Below are positions 1 to 8,304 of a DNA stretch of 32,265 nucleotides, one piece after another. The translations under genes were made by a program, and so were the position numbers. This stretch comes from an uncultured Eudoraea sp. (GTDB lineage Bacteria; Bacteroidota; Bacteroidia; Flavobacteriales; Flavobacteriaceae): the NCBI RefSeq assembly GCF_947260015.1, contig NZ_CAMYOM010000038.1, positions 5,859-38,123 on the forward strand, written 5' to 3'. The notes beneath the pieces are model-generated. The model searched no databases, was not told the origin of the DNA, and saw only the letters and a program-made list of their open reading frames with translations. Every line of letters begins with the position of its first letter. Position 1 is the stretch's first letter.

Positions 1-807
1 AGGTATGTAGATTGGGTACAAAACAGATTGGCCCCGCAAATGTGTTTCAACTGCCCAAAAGTACGGGCGGCTATGCAGGAATTCTTAGAACATATAGCTC
101 AAACTATTAAATCGCGCCTGGATGATTTGGCATTACAAAACAAAGGGTATTTATTCGCCGGGCTTATGACAGGTTGGGAAACCTCTCTAGACGAAGAATT
201 TTCCACTAAAAAGACTTTAGGTTATCATGCCCTGGCGAATAGGGGTTTTTCAGAGACTAATCTACCAGCTGACCTTGACCTGGAGCGGTACCAAATTGTC
301 TATGAATATATCGAGTTTATGGCAAGTACCGTGATCAGTAAGGGTATCCCAAAAGAAAAGGTTTATGGTCATGTTGCAATCTTTTCTGAAAGCCTCTATA
401 CTGAACTAGCGGCGCAAAACCCTGATCTTGATGAATCTTATATAGAAATTAATGGATTTGCCACAACTGAATCTGTAATTAATCCTGCATTTCAACCCGG
501 TTTCAGTACCTACCCCTCAGAGGGTGTTTTTGACCAGATCTACCAATCCTTAAATGCCTCGAACAATTCTAATTGGATCAGCGCAGAAGGTGTAAATATG
601 ATTTTGGGAAATCCACCAAGAAATCCAGGTTATGGCATGGAATCTTATTTGGCCAGGCATTATAACCATGGTGCGGCCATGGTGAATATCTTTGCATTTG
701 GCCTAAGAGGTGATACTTTTACGAATGCTCTAAATGACGCGGTGCAAGGACCCGATGGCATTAATGCCTACCGTGAATTTTTGCGTGGTAAAATTTTAGT
801 GGAATAG
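1..807 (+). CDS. C-terminal part of an unrecognised, possibly TIM-barrel glycosidase-like protein
   Basis: The reading frame is open from base 1 of the window, so the gene is cut at its 5' end and about 268 residues remain. A TTG at 28 could be read as a start, but the frame continues upstream of it. The protein is soluble in appearance, with no membrane segment. Alternating hydrophobic strands end in polar residues (FAGLMTGWET, VYGHVAIFSE, WISAEGVNMI, MVNIFAFGL), which resembles the strand ends of a TIM barrel in glycoside hydrolases. The Glu in GWET and in IFSE would be candidate acid residues. I do not recognise a named family. The fold is inferred; function is unknown. Confidence 0.55.
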   Translation, partial: RYVDWVQNRLAPQMCFNCPKVRAAMQEFLEHIAQTIKSRLDDLALQNKGYLFAGLMTGWETSLDEEFSTKKTLGYHALANRGFSETNLPADLDLERYQIVYEYIEFMASTVISKGIPKEKVYGHVAIFSESLYTELAAQNPDLDESYIEINGFATTESVINPAFQPGFSTYPSEGVFDQIYQSLNASNNSNWISAEGVNMILGNPPRNPGYGMESYLARHYNHGAAMVNIFAFGLRGDTFTNALNDAVQGPDGINAYREFLRGKILVE

Positions 808-925
808 GGTTTGTGGCAAAAAATGGGAGGTTAAAAATATCATAAAACTAAGATTTTAGTTTATCCACCATACTTTCTAGTGAGTATTTTGCTAATTATG
901 GAACTTTAATATTAACTTTTAATAA

Positions 926-2227
926 TCATTTAATACAATCTTGTATGGCTTCATCTAACATCGTAATGCCTAAATCTATTTCTTTTTTACTTACGGTTAA
1001 TGGAGGAGCAATTCTAAAAACACTTCCATACCCTTTCATTCTCACTATATTCATATTTAAGCCCAACTCGAGGCATCTATTACTTATACTTTGACCTAAA
1101 CTGTCATCGGCAACTTTTGTTTCTCGATCTTTTACAATTTCTACACCCAATAAAAGCCCACTCCCTCTCACATCACCTATACATTCATATTTCTCTTGTA
1201 ACTGTATCAATTTCCCTTTTAAGTACAGACCTTTGTCCAAAGCACTTTTTGCTAATTCTTGTTCATAAAGTATTTCAAAGGCAGCTAAACCAAAAGATGC
1301 ACAAAAAGGATCTGATACATGGGAAGTCATATATACAAAACCTCTTTTATGACATTCTTCCTCAATTTCTGTAGTTGTAACCATTGCAGCCAGTGGAAGG
1401 CCTCCTCCCAACGTTTTTGATAAAGTTAAGAAATCGGGAACGACATCGAACCGTTCAAAAGCAAAGGTTGTCCCAAGTCGCCCCATTGCAGTTTGGGCTT
1501 CATCAAATATTAATAATAAGCCTCGTTCATCACATAACTCTTTTAGTCTTTTAACATAATTTGGCTTTAATTCAATCATACCTGCCGCACTCAACAAAGG
1601 TTCAGCAATTAATGCTGCATATGCTCCAACCGATTGCTGATCTACCATTTTCATTCCAACTTCAAGACATGTATTATCACAGCTACCTTTGCAATGTTTT
1701 ATTGGGCAACGATACTCATAAGGCGCAGGTATCATTAAACTGCCAGACATAGTTGGTCCATACCCCTTTCTTGTTTTTGAATAGGTATATGATTGTGCAC
1801 CAGCAGTCATTCCGTGCCAAGAACCTGAAAAACCTATGATTTCAAAGCCCCCGGTGACAAGTTTTGCCATTCGTATAGCAACTTCATTAGACTCAGATCC
1901 CGTATTTAATAATATACATTTGGTTAGACTATCGGGCAGTTCGCTTGTTAATTTTTTGGCAAGATTGATGACAGGAGGTGATAGGATAGAGCTTAATAAA
2001 TGAATCGCACTATCACCCGCTTTCTCTAGTATTTCTACAAACTTTGGATGATTATGACCAAATACGGAACACATTTGACCAGAGGTAAAATCTAGGATTG
2101 CATTGCCTTTCCTATCATAAATATAACTTCCAGAGGCTTTTTCAGCAATAAAGGGAGAAAACTCGCCACAATAGCGTATCATTGATTCTTGGGCTTCGTT
2201 TACTTCTTCAGGGTTTAAATATTGCAT
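926..2227 (-). CDS. 2,2-dialkylglycine decarboxylase-like class III aminotransferase
   Basis: A 433-residue PLP-dependent enzyme of fold type I, the same length as I recall for Burkholderia dialkylglycine decarboxylase, and similar along its whole length. That enzyme decarboxylates 2,2-dialkylglycines such as 2-aminoisobutyrate and transfers the amino group to pyruvate. Expected residues are present: Gln51 in DFTSGQM (the decarboxylase-specific position), Trp137 in SWHGM, Asp242 in FDEAQ, the Schiff-base Lys271 in LTLSKTLGGG and Arg405 in FRIAPP. An unusual stretch carries four cysteines (174, 179, 183, 187). It lies 132 bp downstream of the M16 peptidase gene, with an inverted repeat between them, so it is probably transcribed separately. 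A different class III aminotransferase specificity remains possible, but Gln51 and the long similarity favour the decarboxylase. Confidence 0.85.
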   Translation of the reverse strand: MQYLNPEEVNEAQESMIRYCGEFSPFIAEKASGSYIYDRKGNAILDFTSGQMCSVFGHNHPKFVEILEKAGDSAIHLLSSILSPPVINLAKKLTSELPDSLTKCILLNTGSESNEVAIRMAKLVTGGFEIIGFSGSWHGMTAGAQSYTYSKTRKGYGPTMSGSLMIPAPYEYRCPIKHCKGSCDNTCLEVGMKMVDQQSVGAYAALIAEPLLSAAGMIELKPNYVKRLKELCDERGLLLIFDEAQTAMGRLGTTFAFERFDVVPDFLTLSKTLGGGLPLAAMVTTTEIEEECHKRGFVYMTSHVSDPFCASFGLAAFEILYEQELAKSALDKGLYLKGKLIQLQEKYECIGDVRGSGLLLGVEIVKDRETKVADDSLGQSISNRCLELGLNMNIVRMKGYGSVFRIAPPLTVSKKEIDLGITMLDEAIQDCIK

Positions 2228-2300
2228 GGCTTAAATTTTATATGCAAGTTCTGCGGATTATAGTACAAAAGTTCATTTATGTTGTAAGCACAAAATATTA

Positions 2301-2326
2301 TATAACTATTCCACTTGATAGTTATA
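2301..2326. promoter_or_regulatory. 9-bp perfect inverted repeat between the M16 peptidase and decarboxylase genes
   Basis: tataactat (2301-2309) is matched by its reverse complement at 2318-2326 across an 8-base spacer. It lies 34 bp beyond the stop of the M16 gene and about 75 bp before the decarboxylase start. It may be a weak AT-rich terminator or an operator. There is no strong T-tract, so the role is undecided. Confidence 0.3.
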
Positions 2327-2359
2327 ACTAAACCGATTTAATAAACATATAAAACTAAA

Positions 2360-5140
2360 CTAGTTTTCTAACTTTTTATCTATGTCTTTAATCGGAGATG
2401 TTATAGGGTTTCCATCAGCATCAATTTCTATAATATTGTCAAATCCAAGCGCATCTAAATTTGTTACAATTTTAGCCTTGTCACCTACAACGAACCAATT
2501 AATTGCTTCTGGATTAACAACTTTATTGCTAACCTCTATAAGTTCTGCAAGTGTAATATTTCTAACATTGCTGTCATAGGTTTGGTAATAATCGTCAGGT
2601 AAATCATATTTAACCAAATTATATAAAGAATTATTAACAGCATTATTAGTTTCCCATTGTCCGGGAAGTTTCAAAACCTGATTTGTTTTAACCTTATCTA
2701 ATTCTTTTTGAGTTGCTGGTCTAATAGTCACAAATTCTGCAATTTCTTTGCGTAATTCAGTTATAGATTCAGCTGATTTATCAGTTTGAACTGGAGCATA
2801 AACTAAAAATGGGCGGTCCTGTTGGGCGTTTAAAACAAAGCCTCCAGCTCCATAAGCCCAATGCTTATCTTCTCTTAAATTCATATTTATTCTTGATGTA
2901 AAATCTCCACCTAAAATACTAACCATTTGTTCTAGTGCTATTTCTGAAACTTCACCATATTTCTCTGTAAGATGACCCGCAATAATTACAGATTGTTGCG
3001 ATTCTGGTCGATCTATTAAATACAAGGTATTTTTTGTTTTTGTTTCTGCTTTATTAAAACTTATAGTGGGTACATCTCTTTTGTTCCATTTACTAAAACG
3101 CTTTTCTAATTTAGATTTTAATGTATTAATATCAATATCTCCTGTAACAATTAGAGTAGCATTATTTGGGTTTATCCAGGTTTTATAAAAATTTTCAATA
3201 TCATTATTTGAAATTTCGGCAACTGTATTTTCATATCCGGTTCCTGTAAAAGGGCTGCTATAAGGATGTGCATTACCATAGAGATATTTATTCATTGATC
3301 TTAACACCATACCAAAAGGCTGAGATTTTTCAGTTTTAATAGTATTAATTTGTTCGGTTCTTAATCTCTCAAATTCTTTATCTGGAAAAGCAGGATTAAG
3401 TATAACATTGGCAAATACATCAAGACTGGCATCTAGACTTGGCTTAAGCGTATTAAGTGTAACATTTGAAAAATCCTGATCGGAATTAGTTCCAAGAGTA
3501 GCACCAAGCAATTGTAACTTCTCATTTATTTCTAAAGAAGTCATATCTTTTGTGCCTTCATCAAGTAAATTCATGGCCAGAGATGCAGTTCCAGCTTTAG
3601 ACAATATATCTGTTTTATACCCTGCATTAAACATCATATTCATTACTATCGTAGAAACACCTTTGCGTTCTGCCAAAACAATTTTTAATCCGTTAGATAA
3701 TTTTGCACGTTGAATTTCTGGAAATTTTGAACTTTTAGGTGTACCAACTTCCGGTAATTTTGAACGATCTACCGTAGATGTTTCAACAGTATATTCTGGA
3801 AAAGGTTTGCATATCAATATGTGCTTTCCTTTGGTTAACCATTTTTTGGCTGTTTTTTGAATATCTGAAACTGTGGCTTCTTGTATATACTTAAGTTGAT
3901 TTTTATAATATGATGCATCTCCATGATAAGTTTGGTTTGATGCTAATCTATCTGAAACGCCTCCAAAACCACCTATACGTTCTAATCCTTTAATAACATT
4001 AGAAAAGTAGGATGCTTTAACACGTTTTAGTTCAGCTTCAGTTGGTCCATATTCAATTAACTTATTTATTTCAGCTAATAATTTTGACTGTACTTCATTT
4101 GTATCTGCTCCAGGTTTAACATTAACTTGTGCTACAAAAATACTTGCCAGCTCAGACGATGCTTGATAAGCAATAGCAGAGCTTGCAATTTGATCTTCAT
4201 AAACTAATTTTTTATAAAGTCTAGAATTTTTTCCATTACTTAAAATTGCAGAAACAAGATCAAATTGTAAATCTTCACGACTACCGTATTGAGGAGTGTT
4301 CCATGCAAATAAAATACGCGTTTCCGGAACGCGGTCTTCATATACTTGATATGTATCTCCACCATGTTCTGGAATATTTATTTCTTGTCGAGTAATTGTT
4401 GGTCCAGACGGAATATCACCAAAATATTTAAGAACTTTTTGATAAACTTCTTGTGGATTAATATCACCTGCAATCGCAATAACGGCATTTGCCGGTCCGT
4501 AATAGGCTTTAAACCATTCTTGAACATCTTCTAAAGATGCGGCATTTAAATCCTCCATTTCACCAATAACAGTCCACGAATATGGATGCCCCTTAGGATA
4601 CATCGCCTTGGTTAATAAGTCAAATTGTTTTCCATACGGTTGATTTTCGCCTTGTCGTTTTTCGTTTTGTACAACACCTCTTTGTTCGTCCAATAACTCC
4701 TGATCAATAGCACCTAATAAATGACCCATTCTATCAGATTCTAAAAACAGCACTTGGTCTAAAGCGGCTACTGGAACATTTTGGAAATAGTTAGTTCTAT
4801 CTGAATTTGTAGTTCCGTTTACATCGGTACCACCAATTCTTTCTATAGCCTGAAAATAATCGTCATCAAAATTCTCACTTCCATTAAACATCAGATGTTC
4901 AAATAAATGAGCAAATCCACTTTTACCCGGTTTTTCATTTTTAGAACCTACGTGATACCAGACATTAACAGCAACAATTGGTGCTTTATGATCTTCGTGC
5001 ACTAAAAGCTTTAACCCGTTCGGTAATACGAATTTTTCATATTTAATATCAATGTCATCTACTGAAAATTCAAAATTTTGAGCCAAAGTAATTTGCGATG
5101 AAAACACAAACAATACCGCTAGTTTAAATATATTTTTCAT
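2360..5140 (-). CDS. Two-domain M16 family zinc peptidase (pitrilysin/processing-peptidase type), exported
   Basis: A 926-residue metallopeptidase made of two M16 halves. The first half has the inverted zinc motif HLFEH (His78, Glu81, His82), with Glu160 in VVQNEKR at the expected distance as third ligand. The second half (from about residue 500) lacks HxxEH and should be the non-catalytic partner. Residues 1-20 form a signal peptide (MKNIFKLAVLFVFSSQITLA), so the enzyme acts in the periplasm or outside, probably degrading peptides. The frame stays open up to 5257, but the extra 39 residues precede the signal peptide and run into an interspersed repeat, so the ATG at 5140 is the better start. 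The gene is distinctly AT-rich (18-19 G+C in two 60-base lines checked). No RBS is visible, as is usual in this phylum. Confidence 0.92.
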   Translation of the reverse strand: MKNIFKLAVLFVFSSQITLAQNFEFSVDDIDIKYEKFVLPNGLKLLVHEDHKAPIVAVNVWYHVGSKNEKPGKSGFAHLFEHLMFNGSENFDDDYFQAIERIGGTDVNGTTNSDRTNYFQNVPVAALDQVLFLESDRMGHLLGAIDQELLDEQRGVVQNEKRQGENQPYGKQFDLLTKAMYPKGHPYSWTVIGEMEDLNAASLEDVQEWFKAYYGPANAVIAIAGDINPQEVYQKVLKYFGDIPSGPTITRQEINIPEHGGDTYQVYEDRVPETRILFAWNTPQYGSREDLQFDLVSAILSNGKNSRLYKKLVYEDQIASSAIAYQASSELASIFVAQVNVKPGADTNEVQSKLLAEINKLIEYGPTEAELKRVKASYFSNVIKGLERIGGFGGVSDRLASNQTYHGDASYYKNQLKYIQEATVSDIQKTAKKWLTKGKHILICKPFPEYTVETSTVDRSKLPEVGTPKSSKFPEIQRAKLSNGLKIVLAERKGVSTIVMNMMFNAGYKTDILSKAGTASLAMNLLDEGTKDMTSLEINEKLQLLGATLGTNSDQDFSNVTLNTLKPSLDASLDVFANVILNPAFPDKEFERLRTEQINTIKTEKSQPFGMVLRSMNKYLYGNAHPYSSPFTGTGYENTVAEISNNDIENFYKTWINPNNATLIVTGDIDINTLKSKLEKRFSKWNKRDVPTISFNKAETKTKNTLYLIDRPESQQSVIIAGHLTEKYGEVSEIALEQMVSILGGDFTSRINMNLREDKHWAYGAGGFVLNAQQDRPFLVYAPVQTDKSAESITELRKEIAEFVTIRPATQKELDKVKTNQVLKLPGQWETNNAVNNSLYNLVKYDLPDDYYQTYDSNVRNITLAELIEVSNKVVNPEAINWFVVGDKAKIVTNLDALGFDNIIEIDADGNPITSPIKDIDKKLEN

Positions 5141-5199
5141 TTTTTGATTGATTTTATTGTTTAGATAATAAATATAGAGAATAATCTTATAATTTAAAT

Positions 5200-5371
5200 A
5201 TTCCATACACCATGCCTTCACTAAAGTTTCGGCAGACCGGCCCGCTTGGGTGGGCACGCCCTCCAGAGGCGGGCACGCATTATACGCAGGTCGTCCCGAT
5301 AGCTATCGGGACGTCCTTCGCAGAAAAAGCCTCTGCCTCAACTAATGATTTTGCGACACCTGGACGGGGGA
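5200..5371. repeat. Interspersed intergenic repeat, copy A
   Basis: This patch upstream of the M16 gene is GC-richer than its surroundings and does not look coding. Bases 5200-5237 match 10288-10325 in 33 of 38 positions (shared core actaaagtttcgg). Bases 5352-5371 match 13095-13114 in 16 of 20 positions (shared tgcgacac). It also has a short direct repeat gggcacgc (5252-5259 and 5271-5278) and the strong palindrome listed separately. Such mosaic intergenic elements are known in Bacteroidota genomes; whether this copy has a role is unknown. Confidence 0.6.
5288..5317. repeat. 30-base palindrome with one mismatch, core cccgatagctatcggg
   Basis: Bases 5292-5313 form a perfect 22-base palindrome. 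Allowing the single mismatch 5291/5314, it extends to 5288-5317. It would fold as a stable hairpin or cruciform in either strand. A degenerate version (cccaatagctatcagg, two mismatched pairs) is at about 13993-14008. It is not followed by a T-tract, so it is probably a repeat-family hairpin rather than a terminator. Confidence 0.75.
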
Positions 5372-5836
5372 TACAGCGTTACACTCTTGGCCTAATTATT
5401 TGATAAAGCTGAAATCGTGAACCTCCCCAGAAATCTCGGGATCGGTTTGTCTTCCTTCCTTCCTCGTCTCATAATACGCCTGGCTACCCATGGCTGTTGT
5501 CTGTTTATTTTCTTTGCTTGCCCAAAGAAAAAGAAATCGGCGATGGAGATTCACAAATACCTTTAAAAAACAATAAAAACCACATGAGTAAACAAAAAAC
5601 CTGCCTGCCGGCAAGGCCAGCGTTTTATCTTTCTATCTGGCGGACAGGCTGCCAGTGAGTACAAACAACCACAAGATTTTTGTAATAGACTGCTAATGTG
5701 CAAGCGAATTGAGATAGCAACACCATAGTATTTTGTGTTGTAATTTAGTATTCAAAAAGCCCTTCACTTAGCTATTTAGTTAGATTCGCAGCAATTCTTA
5801 AACAGTAACCCAAAATCACTTACTTTTATCATAGCT
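5372..5836. other. Non-coding stretch with GC-rich repeat fragments
   Basis: No convincing gene. A 72-codon minus-strand frame (5396-5614) opens only with TTG and lies in repeat-like DNA. The part at about 5601-5655 holds inverted GC-rich pieces (tgccggca at 5606-5613, then ggcggacaggctgcc). Just before the next gene, tacttttatc (5821-5830) matches 7 of 8 positions of the Bacteroidota -7 box. Confidence 0.45.
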
Positions 5837-6184
5837 ATGACCGTATTAAATTCCCTGGTAGTTTTCTCTACCATATCATTTTTGTTTTTTGGAATTAGTT
5901 GTTTTTTAACAACTTATATGCGACAAGAATTTGTCCGTTACGGACTTACCAAACAGCGAGAGTTGATTGGTGTGTTACAGATTTTGGGTGCTATTGGGCT
6001 TAGCTTTGGTTACGTATACCTACCTATTTTAGGTGTTGTAAGTGCCATAGGACTATCCTTATTAATGATTTTGGGATTTATTGTTCGACTGAAGATTAAA
6101 GATACTTTAGTACTAGCTGCTCCCTCTATTATCTACGCCATAATAAATGCATTTATAGCGATAGCACTACTAAAAAGCTTATAA
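5837..6184 (+). CDS. DoxX-like small membrane protein
   Basis: A 115-residue protein with four predicted transmembrane helices (about residues 5-25, 45-62, 64-84 and 93-113), the layout of the DoxX_2 (DoxX-like) family. Family members are small inner-membrane proteins, some linked to redox or thiol stress; the biochemical role is not established. A loop with MRQEFVRYGLTKQREL fits the family's conserved region between helices 1 and 2. It is convergent with a second DoxX-like gene, with stop codons only 12 bp apart. Confidence 0.75.
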   Translation: MTVLNSLVVFSTISFLFFGISCFLTTYMRQEFVRYGLTKQRELIGVLQILGAIGLSFGYVYLPILGVVSAIGLSLLMILGFIVRLKIKDTLVLAAPSIIYAIINAFIAIALLKSL

Positions 6185-6196
6185 ATTGGCAACAAT

Positions 6197-6562
6197 TTAA
6201 ACAACAAAAGCTAAAAACAAGCACATCGCTAAAAATAATAAGGCTGGAAAAGATTTTTTAATTGGATCTTTAATTTTGAAATGCATAAGCACAGAACCTG
6301 CTAATAGAAAAGCCAGCCCTAAGGCTGCTGGTTTTAGGAGGATAGGAAACCAAATAGCACTTATAAGTGCAATAGCCAGAGCCACTTTTAAAAATCCAAT
6401 AACATAAAGGCTCCACTCTGGTAAACCGTAAGCTGCAAATTCCTCTTTAATTGTTTTTGCGCTACCTCCTCGCCATGGTGTGGCCTTATTGGCTTGAATA
6501 AGCCAGACATTTAAAATACTAACACCTACAATGAGCTGAAGCGCAATAGATACATATTCCAT
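6197..6562 (-). CDS. DoxX-like small membrane protein
   Basis: From the ATG at 6562 the protein has 121 residues; an upstream in-frame start at 6583 would add MYIFKKK across a run of ten T's. It has four predicted membrane helices and the DoxX-like middle segment KEEFAAYGLPEWS. The end of helix 3 carries FKIKDP, matching LKIKDT in the convergent neighbour, so the two genes appear to be distant paralogues. Function is inferred only as a membrane protein of the DoxX-like family. Confidence 0.75.
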   Translation of the reverse strand: MEYVSIALQLIVGVSILNVWLIQANKATPWRGGSAKTIKEEFAAYGLPEWSLYVIGFLKVALAIALISAIWFPILLKPAALGLAFLLAGSVLMHFKIKDPIKKSFPALLFLAMCLFLAFVV

Positions 6563-6599
6563 TTTTTTTTTGAAAATATACAAAAAGTAAAATAAACTT

Positions 6600-6958
6600 G
6601 GCCATCTACTACTTCTTAAATAAAAAAATAATTACTCCAGCCGGGAAGAAAGTATAAGTTTTAAACTGATATTAAGATTATTTATAGAACAAAGATTGGT
6701 TAAACTTTAAAGTAGTTCTTTAGTCATTTCAAAAACCCAGAACAAGAATTTTGGATCTTTATTTTTAATAATTAGAAAATAAGAACTGTATTACAGCCGA
6801 ACACAGTCCATGTTAATTTGTTCAAAAAATAAAAATAATCCTATACCAAGCGCAATTAATCTATTACTTAATATTTTATCTACTTTCAAGGTGTATATAG
6901 CAAAATAGAAGGACAAAGAACTAAGGATGATAGGTAATGTTCCATTCTAAACATCGCT
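6600..6958. other. Intergenic, nothing recognised
   Basis: About 360 bp of AT-rich DNA between a DoxX-like gene start and the end of a helicase gene. I see no open frame of note, no convincing hairpin and no repeat copy. Confidence 0.4.
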
Positions 6959-8272
6959 TTATAAAACGGTAACCCGTACTTTTTTCTTTTTTAATCGGGT
7001 ATTGTTTAATTTTTCTACCAACTGATTTGCAATCGATAGCGGAACGGCGACAAACGCACAGTCTTGTTTTAACTCAATGTTTCCCAATTGGTCCTGGTTG
7101 ATTTTTCCCTGCTTAAAAAATAGTCCGGCGATATCTCCCTTAGAAATTTTGTCTTTTCTACCCCCGGAAATAAACAAGGTCTCCCAGAATTGTGCCTTAC
7201 GAACGGCCTTTTTGGAGATGTTGGCTACTTTGGCATTTTTAATAAAATCTGGTAAGGATTCTTTTTCCCATTTCAATACATAAGCCGTTCCTTTTGAATT
7301 TACTCTTGCAGTTCTGCCATTTCTATGGAGAAACTCTTCCGCAGATTGAGGGAGCTCATAATGAATAATAAATTTCAACTCCGGAATATCCAGGCCTCTG
7401 GATGCTAAATCTGTAGCAATTAAAATCTGGCTCGTCCCGTTTCTGAATTTTATTAAAGAACGCTCCCTGTCTTTTTGCTCCATACCCCCGGAAAAACAAC
7501 TATGCCTTAGTTCGTTTTTATCTAAAAAGCGACTTACCTGGTCTATACTGTCTCTAAGATTACAGAACACAATTCCCGGTTGGTTACCAAGATACCCTAA
7601 TAAATCTACGAGGGTTTGAAGTTTATTTTTTGTCGGTGAACTTACCGTTTTTAGCTCCAATTTTGAAACCACATTTTCTTTTAAATAATTGATGGTTGTA
7701 GGCCTGTCTAAACGTACAAAACCAGGTATCTTAAGACTTTGAGTGGCCGAGGTTAATACACGTTTATTTATATGAGGCAACTGATTGATGATTTGTCTCA
7801 TTTCGGTCTCAAAGCCATCTTCTAAAGACTTATCAAATTCATCTAGAATTAAGGTTTTAATGCTGTCTTTAGTAAAACGATCGTTGCTAAAATGATCTGC
7901 AATTCTACCGGGCGTTCCTATTAAAATGGCAGGTACGTGTTTAATTTCTATTTTGTCTTTAGACATGGGCCGCCCGCCGTAGACCGCATTTACTTTAAAA
8001 CCAGAACCCATACAGCGCACAACCTGCTCAATTTGTATGGCCAATTCCCTTGAAGGAACTAAAATTAACGCCTGCACATCTTTATTCCCGGGATCTAAGG
8101 TTTTAATGAGGGGTAATAAGAAAGCTAATGTTTTTCCTGTGCCCGTGGGAGAAAGAAGAATGGTATTGGGTGTTGTTTCAATTACAGAAATAGCCTCCTC
8201 CTGCATTGGATTCAATTGATGGATATTTAATTTTGTTAAAATATCCTGTTGTTCTTTTATGCTATTTGCCAT
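6959..8272 (-). CDS. DEAD-box RNA helicase with DbpA-type C-terminal RNA-binding domain and DEFD motif II
   Basis: A 437-residue superfamily 2 helicase. Visible motifs: Q-motif-like LNPMQ (20-24), Walker A PTGTGKT (42-48), PSREL (73-77), motif II DEFD (144-147) instead of DEAD, SAT (175-177), ATDLASRGLD (286-295) and HRNGRTAR (316-323). Residues from about 365 (SGGRKDKISKGDIAGLF) to the end resemble the DbpA/CsdA RRM-like RNA-binding domain, which in DbpA targets 23S rRNA. A role in ribosome assembly is therefore likely but inferred. It is the second gene of an operon, 32 bp behind another helicase. Phe replacing Ala in motif II should be tolerated, since Asp-Glu and the last Asp are kept. 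Confidence 0.9.
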   Translation of the reverse strand: MANSIKEQQDILTKLNIHQLNPMQEEAISVIETTPNTILLSPTGTGKTLAFLLPLIKTLDPGNKDVQALILVPSRELAIQIEQVVRCMGSGFKVNAVYGGRPMSKDKIEIKHVPAILIGTPGRIADHFSNDRFTKDSIKTLILDEFDKSLEDGFETEMRQIINQLPHINKRVLTSATQSLKIPGFVRLDRPTTINYLKENVVSKLELKTVSSPTKNKLQTLVDLLGYLGNQPGIVFCNLRDSIDQVSRFLDKNELRHSCFSGGMEQKDRERSLIKFRNGTSQILIATDLASRGLDIPELKFIIHYELPQSAEEFLHRNGRTARVNSKGTAYVLKWEKESLPDFIKNAKVANISKKAVRKAQFWETLFISGGRKDKISKGDIAGLFFKQGKINQDQLGNIELKQDCAFVAVPLSIANQLVEKLNNTRLKKKKVRVTVL

Positions 8273-8304
8273 AATATTTGCTACTTAGTACTCTTTTTAG
8301 AATC

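Noticed and set aside
5212-5403. 63-codon plus-strand frame across the palindrome
   Set aside because: It is a translation of the repeat element itself, including the palindrome; no protein-like composition.
5396-5614. 72-codon minus-strand frame next to repeat copy A
   Set aside because: It opens only with TTG, has no recognisable domain, and lies in repeat-like DNA. It could be a coding remnant, but the sequence does not support a gene.
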